Part shown: positions 27,551 through 35,887 of the stretch, piece by piece
Position numbering within the stretch: position 1 is the first letter of the stretch
Layout: every line of letters begins with the position of its first letter
Assembly: GCF_018449515.1 (NCBI RefSeq)
Contig: NZ_JAAVUQ010000002.1
Coordinates: forward strand, 370,079-434,078
Source: Caballeronia sp. dw_19
GTDB lineage: Bacteria > Pseudomonadota > Gammaproteobacteria > Burkholderiales > Burkholderiaceae
Direction: 5' to 3'
Length of the DNA stretch: 64,000 nt
Position numbers and translations under genes: made by a program
Notes under the pieces: generated by a model
Database searches by the model: none
The model's input: the letters and a program-made list of their open reading frames with translations, nothing else
What the model was told of the DNA's origin: nothing

Positions 27551-28810
27551 GGTTATTGCGGAATTGGTTTTCGTTCGCACTGGGGGGATGAGGTCCGCTG
27601 GCGTTTGGTGGTCAGGGGTTAGGGGTCAGGGGTCAATGCCGGGGTGGTCGGTTCTGGGGTTAGCGGTCGGAGTCTATGCCGGGTTGGTGCTTTCGGCCGT
27701 GGTGGTCTGCGAGAGTCGGATTTTCTCTTTATCACTATTAGCCACTGTGCGTGGCGGCACGTCATTTCTTTGTCCAAAGCGACAAAGAAACGAAGCAAAG
27801 AAAACGCTTTTAAAACACGCTACCCTAAGTGTCCACAGCGTGCAGTTTCTATTCATAGGTGCCCCAAAAGCACGGTGCTCGCCAGAGCCACGGATAGTTG
27901 AAACCCTCCTTCTCCGAACACGGATACCCACACGCTTCGCCACCAGTGATTGAACCTGCCAAGGGGCACCCCGCGCTATCCGCGGACGACCTCCCTCCAA
28001 ATGTGTATGCACCTCGAATCACGCCGCCAACTACCAAATAATAAAGCCCCAAAGTATGTAAGGCCGTACCCGACGAAAATAACGGTGTAGGCCGCGTAGC
28101 CAATTCACCAAAGACTGAGGGAGTAAATACGCGTCACGTCGAGCGGCTGTGGATCAAGCTGTGACCACGAGAAAAGCGAGCCGACCAAGCAGCCACCCCC
28201 AAAGACGCGTGAGGCCATACCGGTTCTTAGACCACTACACACACGTGCTTGCCCGAGAGCACTGGTGGCGAAGCGTGTTCGTGTCAGGATTCGCGAGAAG
28301 GAGGGGTTCACACATCCTTCGCTCTGGCGAGCACCGTGCTTTTGGGGCACCTATGAATGAAAACTGCACGCTGTGGACACTTAGGGTAGCGTGGTTAAAG
28401 CGTTTTCTTTGCTTCGTTTCTTTGTCGCTTTGGACAAAGAAATGACGTGCCGCCACGCACAGTGGCTAATAGTGATAAAGAGAAAATCCAACTCTCGCAG
28501 ACCACTAACGCTGAAAGCACCAACCCGGCATTGACCCCGACCACTAACCCCGGAACCGACCACCCCGGCATTGACCCCGACCACTAACCCCAGAACCGAC
28601 CGCCCCGGCATTGACCCCAACCACTAACCCCAGAACCGACCACCCCGGCATAGACTCCAACCGCCACCGCAAGATCCTGGCAACTCGGCCCTGACCTCAA
28701 CCACCAACTCCAACGACCAAAGCACCGCCCTAAGCCGCACCAGTAAACCCAAACCAAAACCAAAACCCAACCCCCGAGCAGTGCGAACGAAACCTAATTT
28801 CGCAACAACT
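27551..28810. repeat. 1.26-kb imperfect inverted-repeat element, non-coding
   Basis: The two ends match in inverted orientation: 27552-27582 against 28779-28809 (27 of 31 identical). The strongest arm is about 27725-27893 against 28318-28487, where over 60 consecutive bases differ by a single position. Inner arms continue to about 27945 and 28258 with lower identity, leaving a 310-base centre. The right arm carries four 40-bp tandem units, the left about two. Frames inside are short, opposed and mirror each other, so they are probably not genes. It sits neatly between the porin terminator and the next gene's stop, and its repeat motif recurs at the right end of the window, suggesting a dispersed family. 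Confidence 0.85.
28490..28665. repeat. 40-bp tandem repeat array
   Basis: Units begin with ATTGACCCC at 28530, 28570 and 28610, with a diverged fourth at 28650 (ATAGACTCC) and a partial one before 28530. The spacing is exactly 40 bp. The inverted arm holds two units at 27631 and 27671, also 40 bp apart. No cas genes and no unique spacers, so it is not CRISPR. Confidence 0.85.
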
Positions 28811-28821
28811 TCCAAAACCCT

Positions 28822-29721
28822 CTAACGCTGCACGCCCCAACGACGCACGGTGAGCCGTTCGAACGTATCGAATACCAGATGCTCGACGATCAGACCGATC
28901 ACGATCACCGCCGCCAACCCTGCGAATACCTTGTCGGTATACAGCTCGTTACGATTCTGAAAGATGTACCAGCCGAGCCCGCCATTCCCGGAACTGGCGC
29001 CGAACACCAGTTCCGCTGCGATCAGCGTTCGCCATGCAAACGCCCACCCCACACGGAGCCCGGCCAGGATCGAAGGCAAGGCGGCGGGGACCAGAATCAG
29101 CAGCACATGCCGAAGCCCCTTCAGCCCGTAATTTCGGCCGGTCATGCGCAGCGTTTCCGGCACGGATTGAAAGCCGGAGTAGGTGTTCAACGCGAGCGGC
29201 CACAACACCGAATGCACAAGCACGAACAACAGGCTTCCCGTCCCCAGGCCGAACCACAGCAACGCGAGCGGTAACAGCGCGATGGATGGCAAAGGATTGA
29301 ACATGGCGGTCAGCATGGACAGCAGATCGCGGCCAAAGCGCGTAGACACGGCAAGCGATGTCAGCACGAACGCCAGCGCCACGCCGAGCAGATAACCTCT
29401 CAACAGCACGGACAGGGAGATCGCCGTTTTAGCGATCAGTTCGCCCGACCAGATGCCTTGTACGAAGGCCGTCAATGTATCGGTGAAGGTGGGCAGCAGC
29501 AGGTCGTTGCCAACCGCTCGCGCTGCCGCTTCCCATATCCCGATCAGCACCAGAGCGATCAACGCCTTGCGTAACCACGTCTGATTCGAAAGCCGCTTGC
29601 CGAACGGTAACGGTACTTCTACGGCGACATCCTTTAGCGGTTCGGGAATCCGTTCGTATTCTTCGCGAACCGGTGGCACGAGCGCGGCAGGTTCCAACGA
29701 GGGGATGGTGGGCGTGCTCAT
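28822..29721 (-). CDS. Taurine/sulfonate/nitrate-type ABC transporter permease
   Basis: A 299-residue inner-membrane protein with a 45-residue cytoplasmic N-terminus and six membrane segments. The BPD-type loop motif is GLKGLRHVLLILVPAALPSI, followed by GLRVGWAFAWRTLIAAELVF, as in TauC/SsuC. It pairs with the ATPase gene upstream, whose stop overlaps its start by four bases (ATGA). Substrate is probably an organosulfonate or related small anion given the TauD-family gene in the cluster. The stop lies 12 bases from the inverted-repeat element. Confidence 0.9.
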   Translation of the reverse strand: MSTPTIPSLEPAALVPPVREEYERIPEPLKDVAVEVPLPFGKRLSNQTWLRKALIALVLIGIWEAAARAVGNDLLLPTFTDTLTAFVQGIWSGELIAKTAISLSVLLRGYLLGVALAFVLTSLAVSTRFGRDLLSMLTAMFNPLPSIALLPLALLWFGLGTGSLLFVLVHSVLWPLALNTYSGFQSVPETLRMTGRNYGLKGLRHVLLILVPAALPSILAGLRVGWAFAWRTLIAAELVFGASSGNGGLGWYIFQNRNELYTDKVFAGLAAVIVIGLIVEHLVFDTFERLTVRRWGVQR

Positions 29722-30566
29722 TGAACGGCCCCCGTGTCTTCAAACAGCAACCGATGAATGCGCGCAACGCTTTGCTGAAAGTCGGTGCGCCCCGAGCTGT
29801 CCTTGTTGAACTGGTGGCTGTTCAATTCGGCGCGAACCCGGCCAGGATGCGGTGTCAGCAGCAAGATGCGGTTGCCGACAATCAGCGCCTCCTCGATCGA
29901 ATGCGTGACGAACAGCAGCGTGAAACTCGCCTCTTCCCACAAGCGCAGCAGCTCCTCCTGCATCTTGCGGCGCGTGAGGGCGTCGAGCGCGGCGAACGGT
30001 TCGTCCATTAGCAACACGCGGGGTTGCATCGCCAGTGCGCGAGCGATCGCCACGCGCTGTTTCATGCCGCCGGAAAGCGTGTGCGGGTAGGCATCGGCGA
30101 AAGCAGAGAGGCCGACCTTATCGAGGAAATACAGCGCTTGTTCGCGCGCTTCCGCGCGGCTCAGCTTCTTGCCTACGCGCAACGGAAACGCCACGTTTTG
30201 GAGCACGGTTTTCCACGGCGGCAACTGATCAAATTCCTGGAACACGACAATGCGATCCGTACCGGGACCTCGCACGGGTTTATCGTCGATCCGGATCGTT
30301 CCCGCGGTCGGTTCAATGAAGCCAGCGACCGCTTTAAGCAGCGTTGACTTGCCGCAACCGGATGGTCCGAGCAGCACGAAACGGTCGCCGCCATACACGT
30401 CGAAGCTGACCTCGTGCGTCGCGCGCACGATGCGCTCGCGGGTGCGGTACTCGAGGCTGACTTTATCGACGGTGAGAAGCCTGGCGCTCGTCGCGGGAGA
30501 ATCACTGTGCCCGGGCGGCGGATAAAGAACGGTAGGATTGGCGGCCATGGCTGTGCGTATATGCAT
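29718..30566 (-). CDS. Taurine/sulfonate-type ABC transporter ATPase
   Basis: A 282-residue ATPase. Walker A GPSGCGKS is near residue 67, the Q-loop is VFQEFDQLPPWKTVLQNVAF, the signature is [18 protein letters not shown], and Walker B is VLLMDEPFAALDALTR. These are all typical of TauB/SsuB. The start at 30566 (MHIRTAMAANP) is preceded by AAGG; an upstream in-frame ATG at 30611 has no ribosome site. It energises the permease encoded immediately downstream. A terminator at 30691-30721 separates it from the binding-protein gene. Confidence 0.9.
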   Translation of the reverse strand: MHIRTAMAANPTVLYPPPGHSDSPATSARLLTVDKVSLEYRTRERIVRATHEVSFDVYGGDRFVLLGPSGCGKSTLLKAVAGFIEPTAGTIRIDDKPVRGPGTDRIVVFQEFDQLPPWKTVLQNVAFPLRVGKKLSRAEAREQALYFLDKVGLSAFADAYPHTLSGGMKQRVAIARALAMQPRVLLMDEPFAALDALTRRKMQEELLRLWEEASFTLLFVTHSIEEALIVGNRILLLTPHPGRVRAELNSHQFNKDSSGRTDFQQSVARIHRLLFEDTGAVQ

Positions 30567-30690
30567 AAAACACGACCTTAGCGGCGCGTCGCGCGCGCGT
30601 GAACCAATCATTGCGCATATTCAAAACACGCCGACGCATAAGCGACGGTTTTGCCGTTCCAGTGCCGTAATCGTACGTTCAGGCGATGAT

Positions 30691-30721
30691 CGAAAAAACG
30701 CCCGCTGGCGCTGCGGGCGTT
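30691..30721 (-). terminator. Intrinsic terminator between binding-protein and ATPase genes
   Basis: AACGCCCGC (30697-30705) pairs with GCGGGCGTT (30713-30721). On the minus strand the stem is followed by six T (complement of 30693-30698). It lies 30 bases after the binding-protein stop, so it should reduce read-through into the ATPase and permease genes. Confidence 0.85.
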
Positions 30722-30750
30722 GTTAAAACGGGGCCATGCGGCAGGCAGGT

Positions 30751-31824
30751 TCAGCTTCCGTTGCCGAGCGCCGGATCGGCGAAGAAATAGTCTTGCCATG
30801 ACTTTGGCTCGTTCTTGATCGCGCCGACCCGGTACATGAACTGGGCGAGCCCAAGCGTATTTTGCGGCGTGATCTTGAACTGCGTGTCCGGGTTCTTGAT
30901 GATCCCGATCAGCAGCTTGCGATCAATCCTGGCATTGTTCACGCGGATATAGGTATCCGCAGCCGCTTCCGGATTCGCCGAGACGAAACGCGCGGCATCC
31001 GCGAGCGCGGCGATGAATGCGCGATACGTCTTAGGATTGTTATCGCGGAATTTTTCGGTCGCGTAGAGCACGGTGGACGAGCCTGGGCCGCCGAGGACAT
31101 CGTAGGAATTCAACACGATATGCGCTTTCGGATTGCCCGCCAGTTCCTGCTCCTGGAACGGTGGATTGCCAAAGTGCCCGGTGATCTCCGTCCCGCCGGC
31201 AATGATCGCCGCGGCGGCATCCGGGTGCGGAAGGGCTTGCGTCAGCTTGTCCAGGCGATCGTAGTCCTTGTCGCCCCAGCGCTTCGCGGCGGCAAACTGC
31301 AGCACGCGCGATTGCACGGACACCGATACCGCCGGTACCGCAATGCGGTCCTTTTCCGTGAAATCCGCGATGGTCTTCACGTTCGGATTATTCGATACGA
31401 GGTAGTACGGCAGGTTGCCCAGCGAGGCCACGCCCTTTACGTTCTGCTTGCCGTGCGTGCGATCCCAGATCGTCATCAGCGGCCCGATGCCGGCGCCTGC
31501 GATATCGATGGAACCGGACAACAGGGCGTCATTGACCGCCGCTCCTCCCGATAACTTCAGCCAGTCCACCTTGATATCGATGCCGGCTTTCTTGCCTTCC
31601 TGTTCGATCAGGTTCTGGTCACGCGCCACGTTCAGCAGCAGATACACCACGCCAAACTGTTCCGCGATTCTGATGGTGCCCTCGGCGTGCGCGGGCGTGG
31701 CTGCGGCAAGCGACGAGATGGCAACGGATAAGGAAACAAACGCCGCAGTGAGCGAGCGCAGCGACGAACGGGAACCTCCTGGTCCCCGCCGGGAGAGGGA
31801 CGCAAGCGAGAACGGAAGCGGCAT
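30751..31824 (-). CDS. Periplasmic substrate-binding protein of taurine/sulfonate-type ABC transporter
   Basis: A 357-residue precursor with a long basic N-region and signal peptide ending about residue 47 (ATPAHA). The mature part begins EGTIRIAEQFGVVYLLLNVA and shows NMT1/TauA-type features such as DALLSGSIDIAGAGIGPLMT. It captures the ligand for the membrane complex encoded downstream. Ligand unknown; a sulfonate is likely from context. It starts 55 bases after the dioxygenase stop, so these two genes are probably co-transcribed and end at the terminator at 30691. Confidence 0.9.
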   Translation of the reverse strand: MPLPFSLASLSRRGPGGSRSSLRSLTAAFVSLSVAISSLAAATPAHAEGTIRIAEQFGVVYLLLNVARDQNLIEQEGKKAGIDIKVDWLKLSGGAAVNDALLSGSIDIAGAGIGPLMTIWDRTHGKQNVKGVASLGNLPYYLVSNNPNVKTIADFTEKDRIAVPAVSVSVQSRVLQFAAAKRWGDKDYDRLDKLTQALPHPDAAAAIIAGGTEITGHFGNPPFQEQELAGNPKAHIVLNSYDVLGGPGSSTVLYATEKFRDNNPKTYRAFIAALADAARFVSANPEAAADTYIRVNNARIDRKLLIGIIKNPDTQFKITPQNTLGLAQFMYRVGAIKNEPKSWQDYFFADPALGNGS

Positions 31825-31879
31825 CGAAAGTCCGAAGAAGTGTTTTTAGAATTGAATGTGAAACAGGGCCTAAGGACGC

Positions 31880-32755
31880 TCAGAACGGCGTATCGCCCTC
31901 GATTGTCGTTCGATACATCTTCCGGCGCAGATGGTCAGGCGTGCCCGCTGCGAGATGCATGAGGGAACGGTTGTCCCAGAACACGAGGTCGTGCTCGCGC
32001 CATACGTGCCGGTAGATATGCTCGTCGCGCACGCTGTGTTCAAAGAGGGCTTGCAGCAGGTCGCGGCTCTCGTCTTCGGGCAGGCCGATCACGCGCGTGG
32101 TGAAATGCTCGCTCACGAACAGCGCCTTGCGGCCGTTTTCCGGATGCGTGCGAATGATCGGATGAACGACCGGTTTTACCTCGGCGATTTGTTCGGCGGA
32201 GAGGTTGGGGCGCCACGGGCTGCGCTTTTGCAACTCGGCGTATTTCGCCAGATAGGTGTGCTCGGCAGAGCGCCCCTCAACGGCGTCGCGGAGCGCTTGC
32301 GGCAGCGTATCCCATGCCAGATGCATGTTGGCGAACAGCGTGTCGCCGCCTTCCGCAGGCAATTCCTGCGCGTGCAGCAAAGAACCGAGGCTCGGTGTTT
32401 CCTTGTACGACAGGTCCGAATGCCAGAAATGCCCGGCATCGCCGAGACCAATCGGCTTACCGTTTTCCATCACGTTGGAGACGATCAGGATCTCCGGGTG
32501 GCCGGACAACTGGAACTGATGCAGCACGTGGATTTGCAGCGGACCGAAACGGCGGCTGAAGCTGATTTGCTGGTCGGGCGTAATGCGCTGGTCGCGAAAC
32601 ACGACTACGTGATGATCGAGATGAGCGCGGTGAATGCGCTTGAAATCTTCGTCGGCAAGCGGCTGGCTCAGGTCGAGACCTGTTACTTCAGCACCCAACG
32701 GTGAGCTTTCAAACGGCGTGATCTCGATGGTCTGGTGTGGGGATAAGGTCGTCAC
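31880..32755 (-). CDS. TauD/TfdA-family Fe(II)/2-oxoglutarate dioxygenase
   Basis: A 291-residue dioxygenase (family about 280-300). The iron facial triad is visible as H112 and D114 in GHFWHSDLSYKETP and H267 in WDNRSLMHLAAG; the 2-oxoglutarate-binding arginine follows in RRKMYRTTIEG. TauD-like enzymes hydroxylate taurine or alkylsulfonates and release sulfite; alkylsulfatases and 2,4-D dioxygenases share the fold, so the substrate is inferred from the adjacent transporter. GTG at 32755 is the chosen start; the evidence for it is modest (GAG seven bases upstream). Confidence 0.87.
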   Translation of the reverse strand: MTTLSPHQTIEITPFESSPLGAEVTGLDLSQPLADEDFKRIHRAHLDHHVVVFRDQRITPDQQISFSRRFGPLQIHVLHQFQLSGHPEILIVSNVMENGKPIGLGDAGHFWHSDLSYKETPSLGSLLHAQELPAEGGDTLFANMHLAWDTLPQALRDAVEGRSAEHTYLAKYAELQKRSPWRPNLSAEQIAEVKPVVHPIIRTHPENGRKALFVSEHFTTRVIGLPEDESRDLLQALFEHSVRDEHIYRHVWREHDLVFWDNRSLMHLAAGTPDHLRRKMYRTTIEGDTPF

Positions 32756-32937
32756 GCTGGACTCGTTAATTCGGTTAGAAGCGTCAATTCGAGGCGGGAA
32801 CGCTTGGGGCAACGCGTCGCTGAAGCACCGACAACATACGCCGCAAAAGTCCAAGGTCAGACCCCGAATCTAAAATCCTGTGCGAACAAGGTCAACGAAC
32901 CAAATCCTATACGCTTATCTGTTTTAACGATAAACGG

Positions 32938-32959
32938 GCCGCTCCAGTGGAGGAGCGGC
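32938..32959 (-). terminator. Stem-loop downstream of the HD-domain gene
   Basis: GCCGCTCC (32938-32945) pairs perfectly with GGAGCGGC (32952-32959) around six bases, 20 bases beyond the HD-gene stop on the minus strand. T content after the stem is modest. Confidence 0.6.
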
Positions 32960-32979
32960 GATTCCGCCTCGCCAAACGA

Positions 32980-33666
32980 TCAATGATTATGTGCCGGGTC
33001 ACTGCAACGAGCGCACCCGGCGGCGCTGTCATTCCACGACGACCCGAGGATCAGGCTGCAGAAATTGAGGCGTTTGTAGGTGGGGTCCTTGAGTGCGAGG
33101 ACATCGGCCTTCACGTTGCCGAACGTGGTCTCCGGCTTCTTGATCGTGCCGTGAGCGAACGCATCGATGATCCCCTCCTTGAAGTTCACCTCACGCGGAT
33201 GCACGGAGATGACCTGTTTGCGCTGGGACTCGGTGAACTCGTCGTAAGCGAGTCCGAGCACGTCCATCTCCACGCCCGCCGTGACCAGCGCGACCACCGG
33301 CTTCTTGTGCTGCGGAATGCCCGGCGTGGTGTGCAATGCGATTGAATCCCAAACCTGTTCTATGTCGTGTTCGCCAATGCCGTAACCCTTGAGGAAGTCG
33401 CGCGCGGCGTTCGCACCGTCCACTTCGAAACGATCATTCGCGCTGCTGTACGCGTCGATCAAGCCCATGTCATGGAACATGGCCCCTATGTAAAGCAGTT
33501 CCGCGTCATAGGCCAACTGACGCCGTTCGCCGGTCAACGCGCCAAACAGGAACACGCGGCGCGAGTGGTTATACAGCAGGTCCGGCTCGGTGTCGCGAAC
33601 GAGTTCGGTCGCCGCGCGCGCCATGGCGCTGTCGGGAATGCGGATGCCGGCGATGGTGGTAGTCAT
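32980..33666 (-). CDS. HD-domain hydrolase, cyanamide-hydratase-like
   Basis: A 228-residue protein with an HD-domain metal site: H34 in LLYNHSRRVFLFG, H65-D66 in GAMFHDMGL, and a further histidine in DSIALHTTPGIP. The arrangement of RVFLFG, ELLYIGAMFHDMG and HTTPGIPQHKKP resembles the HD family around cyanamide hydratase, but specificity cannot be read. The C-terminus is rich in Cys/His (CARCSDPAHNH), which is unusual. The start at 33666 has AAGGA nine bases upstream. It is divergent from a GlxA-type regulator, with which it is probably functionally linked. Confidence 0.78.
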   Translation of the reverse strand: MTTTIAGIRIPDSAMARAATELVRDTEPDLLYNHSRRVFLFGALTGERRQLAYDAELLYIGAMFHDMGLIDAYSSANDRFEVDGANAARDFLKGYGIGEHDIEQVWDSIALHTTPGIPQHKKPVVALVTAGVEMDVLGLAYDEFTESQRKQVISVHPREVNFKEGIIDAFAHGTIKKPETTFGNVKADVLALKDPTYKRLNFCSLILGSSWNDSAAGCARCSDPAHNH

Positions 33667-33900
33667 GTTCAATGTTCCTTGAGTGTTGGGCTTCTCCACG
33701 ATGCCGCGTTCGATGCCGCGAACACCTTGCTAAAATGCGCTGTTCGGAGCGGGTCATCGGGAGAAACGAAAGAGGGTGGACGACGAATTCAGTGTGGCCG
33801 CGCGCCGCCACGGCCGCAATGCATTGGGTCCGTCGAAGTCTGCCAACCGCACGGCGTCTGCTGCCAAGCGCGTAAAACGCGTGAAAAAACAGCCCTTTCC

Positions 33901-34072
33901 GTGGGACTGGAGTAAAGCGCTATGGGACCTGAGTAAGCGCTAAAGCGCCAACTCTGGTCGACACGCTAACTCCGGTCGACCGCAATGAATTGCATGGGAC
34001 GGGAGTAAGCGCTATGGGACCGGAGTAAGCGCTGAAGCGCTAACTCCGGTCGACACGCTAACTCCCGTCGAC
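33901..34072. promoter_or_regulatory. Array of eight half-sites in two 79-bp units before the GlxA-type regulator
   Basis: Each unit has two forward and two reverse copies of a roughly 17-base element with core GGAGTAAGCGCT (reverse AGCGCTAACTCC). Unit 1 spans 33901-33980, unit 2 33994-34072, separated by a near-palindromic GCAATGAATTGC. In unit 2 the outer pair shares a GGGAGT variant and the inner pair a CGGAGT variant, so the four elements fold into a nearly 38-bp two-part stem. The array ends one base before the ribosome site of the regulator gene. It could be a multi-site operator or a structured leader. Confidence 0.85.
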
Positions 34073-34088
34073 AAAGGAGCATGACCTC

Positions 34089-35060
34089 ATGCGTAGCGTC
34101 GCTATCGCGATTTTTCCGCAAGTGCAGGCGCTAGATGTAGCGGGTCCACTCGATGTATTCGCCGAGGCGAACGGTTTTGTCGCTGCGGATGCGGGGTACG
34201 CGATCACGCTGGTCAGCGCGGACAATGCGCCGGTGCGCGCATCGAATGGCACCCGAATGCTGGCGGACACGACATGCGAGGAGCCGCGGCAGCGCTACGA
34301 TATCGCCCTCGTGGCGGGTGGTCCCGGGCTGCCCTTCGATCCCCCCGATCCGCGCCTGAGCACGTGGCTGCGCGACGTTGCTTCTCGTTGCGAGCGCTAC
34401 GGTTCGATCTGCACCGGCGCGTTCGCGCTGGGTCATGCCGGTCTGATCGATGGGCGTCATGTCACAACGCACTGGCAAAATGCGCCGCAACTCGCACGGC
34501 AATTTCCGCTGGCCCAGGTTGAGCTCGACCGTATTCATATTCGCGACGGCAACCTGGTGACATCGGCGGGTGTGACGGCGGGGATTGACGTTGCCCTCTC
34601 GCTTGTTGCCGAAGATCACGGCTCGCGTATCGCGCTCGCTGTCGCCAAGCGTCTGGTGGTATTTGCGCAGCGCCGCGGCGGCCAGTCGCAATTCAGCCCG
34701 TACCTGAGTGCGCCTGCCGACGAAACGTCGCCCGCAGCCAAGGTGCAGGCGTACGTGATGGAGCATATTGGCGAACGCATGACGGTGGAAAAGCTGGCGC
34801 AGATCGCGGGGATGAGCGAGCGCAATTTCGCGCGCGCGTTCGTCGAGGCGACCGGGGTGACGCCGCATGATTTCGTGGAGCGCGCGCGTATTGATGCAGC
34901 GCGCAACGCGCTGGAAAGCAGCACGACGCCGTTGAAAACGATCGCGTATGAGTGCGGTTTCGGCACGGCGGACCGCATGCGAATTGTGTTCCGGCAACGC
35001 TTAGGGGTGTCTCCGAATGATTATCGTCTGAGCTTTCAGAAACTCGGGGCGGACGCTTGA
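34089..35060 (+). CDS. GlxA-family AraC-type transcriptional regulator with DJ-1/PfpI-like domain
   Basis: A 323-residue regulator. Residues about 1-190 are a DJ-1/PfpI amidotransferase-like domain with the nucleophile-elbow cysteine C108 in YGSICTGAFALGHAGLI. Residues about 220-320 are an AraC-type double HTH with MTVEKLAQIAGMSERNFARA and KTIAYECGFGTADRMRIVFR. Such regulators sense nitrogenous small molecules in several bacteria. AAAGGAG lies nine bases before the ATG. It is divergent from the HD-domain gene and preceded by an unusual array of inverted and direct repeats that may be its own operator. Confidence 0.9.
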   Translation: MRSVAIAIFPQVQALDVAGPLDVFAEANGFVAADAGYAITLVSADNAPVRASNGTRMLADTTCEEPRQRYDIALVAGGPGLPFDPPDPRLSTWLRDVASRCERYGSICTGAFALGHAGLIDGRHVTTHWQNAPQLARQFPLAQVELDRIHIRDGNLVTSAGVTAGIDVALSLVAEDHGSRIALAVAKRLVVFAQRRGGQSQFSPYLSAPADETSPAAKVQAYVMEHIGERMTVEKLAQIAGMSERNFARAFVEATGVTPHDFVERARIDAARNALESSTTPLKTIAYECGFGTADRMRIVFRQRLGVSPNDYRLSFQKLGADA

Positions 35061-35428
35061 GAATGGCTCACCGGCTCATGCTGCCTAGCCGTCATGTGTT
35101 CCTGACACTTCGGCGCGGACGACTTGATGAAGCACACGAACGCACGTCACGCGCAGGGCGATGAGCGGGGTCTGGCGAGGTCAAACCCCGGCCGAGCGTT
35201 TCGCGTTCTCGCTTACCGTATGCTGGACCACTTCATGCTCATGCAAGACACGAGCATCCGCGAGTGAGCTGCTGTCTTTTCGACACTCTCTGGACATGTC
35301 AAACCGCAACACAATGACCGGGGCCGCCCCGCCTTCCTGTCAATCCGAGAGCGTTTTTCCTCATCTGGCCGACGCCATGGTTCCTTCTCGAATCGCTCGG
35401 AGCCGGTCCAATGAATCTGGAGATTTTA
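35061..35428. other. Intergenic region between GlxA-type regulator and small unknown gene
   Basis: About 370 bases. I see no clear promoter pair, repeat or terminator. Presumably it contains the promoter for the gene at 35429. Confidence 0.4.
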
Positions 35429-35869
35429 ATGAAAGATGCTTATGAACGGCGTGCGCTATTGCTGCATCTGGGCGATGTGCTGGAGGCGCTGTCGTGCTTG
35501 TCGCGTAGCGACCGGCGCCACGCTACGCTCGGCGACGCGATTGCCCGTGAGGACTCGCTTGCCAGTTTCACATGGCTGGGATATCTCGATGCCGCCCTGA
35601 CCCCGCAACAGGTGAACGAACGCGCGACCGCGGCATTTTTCCTCTGGCCAAAAACCCTGCTCGATGAAGACCTGAACCGGTCATTGCTGGCGTCGACGGT
35701 GCAGCATGATCTCTTTGCCGGCAACGCCCGGGGGTGGGGGCGTTACGTCAAGGAGCGCAGAACCGACGTGGCGTGGTTTGCGGAAGGTTTGCAAGCACCG
35801 TCAGACGAAGCCAGACCGGAATCGCGTTTTAGCCGCTGGCCGTGGCCGGCAGAGACCGGGGTATCCTGA
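35429..35869 (+). CDS. Protein of unknown function, 146 residues
   Basis: Starts MKDAYERRALLLHLGDVLEA and is soluble, helix-rich in the first half (HLGDVLEALSCLSRSDRRHA) with a Trp-rich C-terminus (SRFSRWPWPAETG). GGAG six bases before the ATG at 35429 makes this start better than the in-frame ATG at 35411. I do not recognise the family. It converges with the amino-acid ABC operon, with stops 18 bases apart, and no neighbour gives a functional hint. Confidence 0.6.
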   Translation: MKDAYERRALLLHLGDVLEALSCLSRSDRRHATLGDAIAREDSLASFTWLGYLDAALTPQQVNERATAAFFLWPKTLLDEDLNRSLLASTVQHDLFAGNARGWGRYVKERRTDVAWFAEGLQAPSDEARPESRFSRWPWPAETGVS

Positions 35870-35887
35870 GGCCTTAAAGTTTTTTGC

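Noticed and set aside
27564..28620. Several short proteins of 60-130 residues in the inverted-repeat element
   Set aside because: Frames lie on both strands, mirror each other between the arms, lack ribosome sites and are explained by the repeat structure.
28490..28665. CRISPR array
   Set aside because: The 40-bp units are contiguous with no unique spacers, and no cas gene is present; it is a simple tandem repeat inside the inverted-repeat element.
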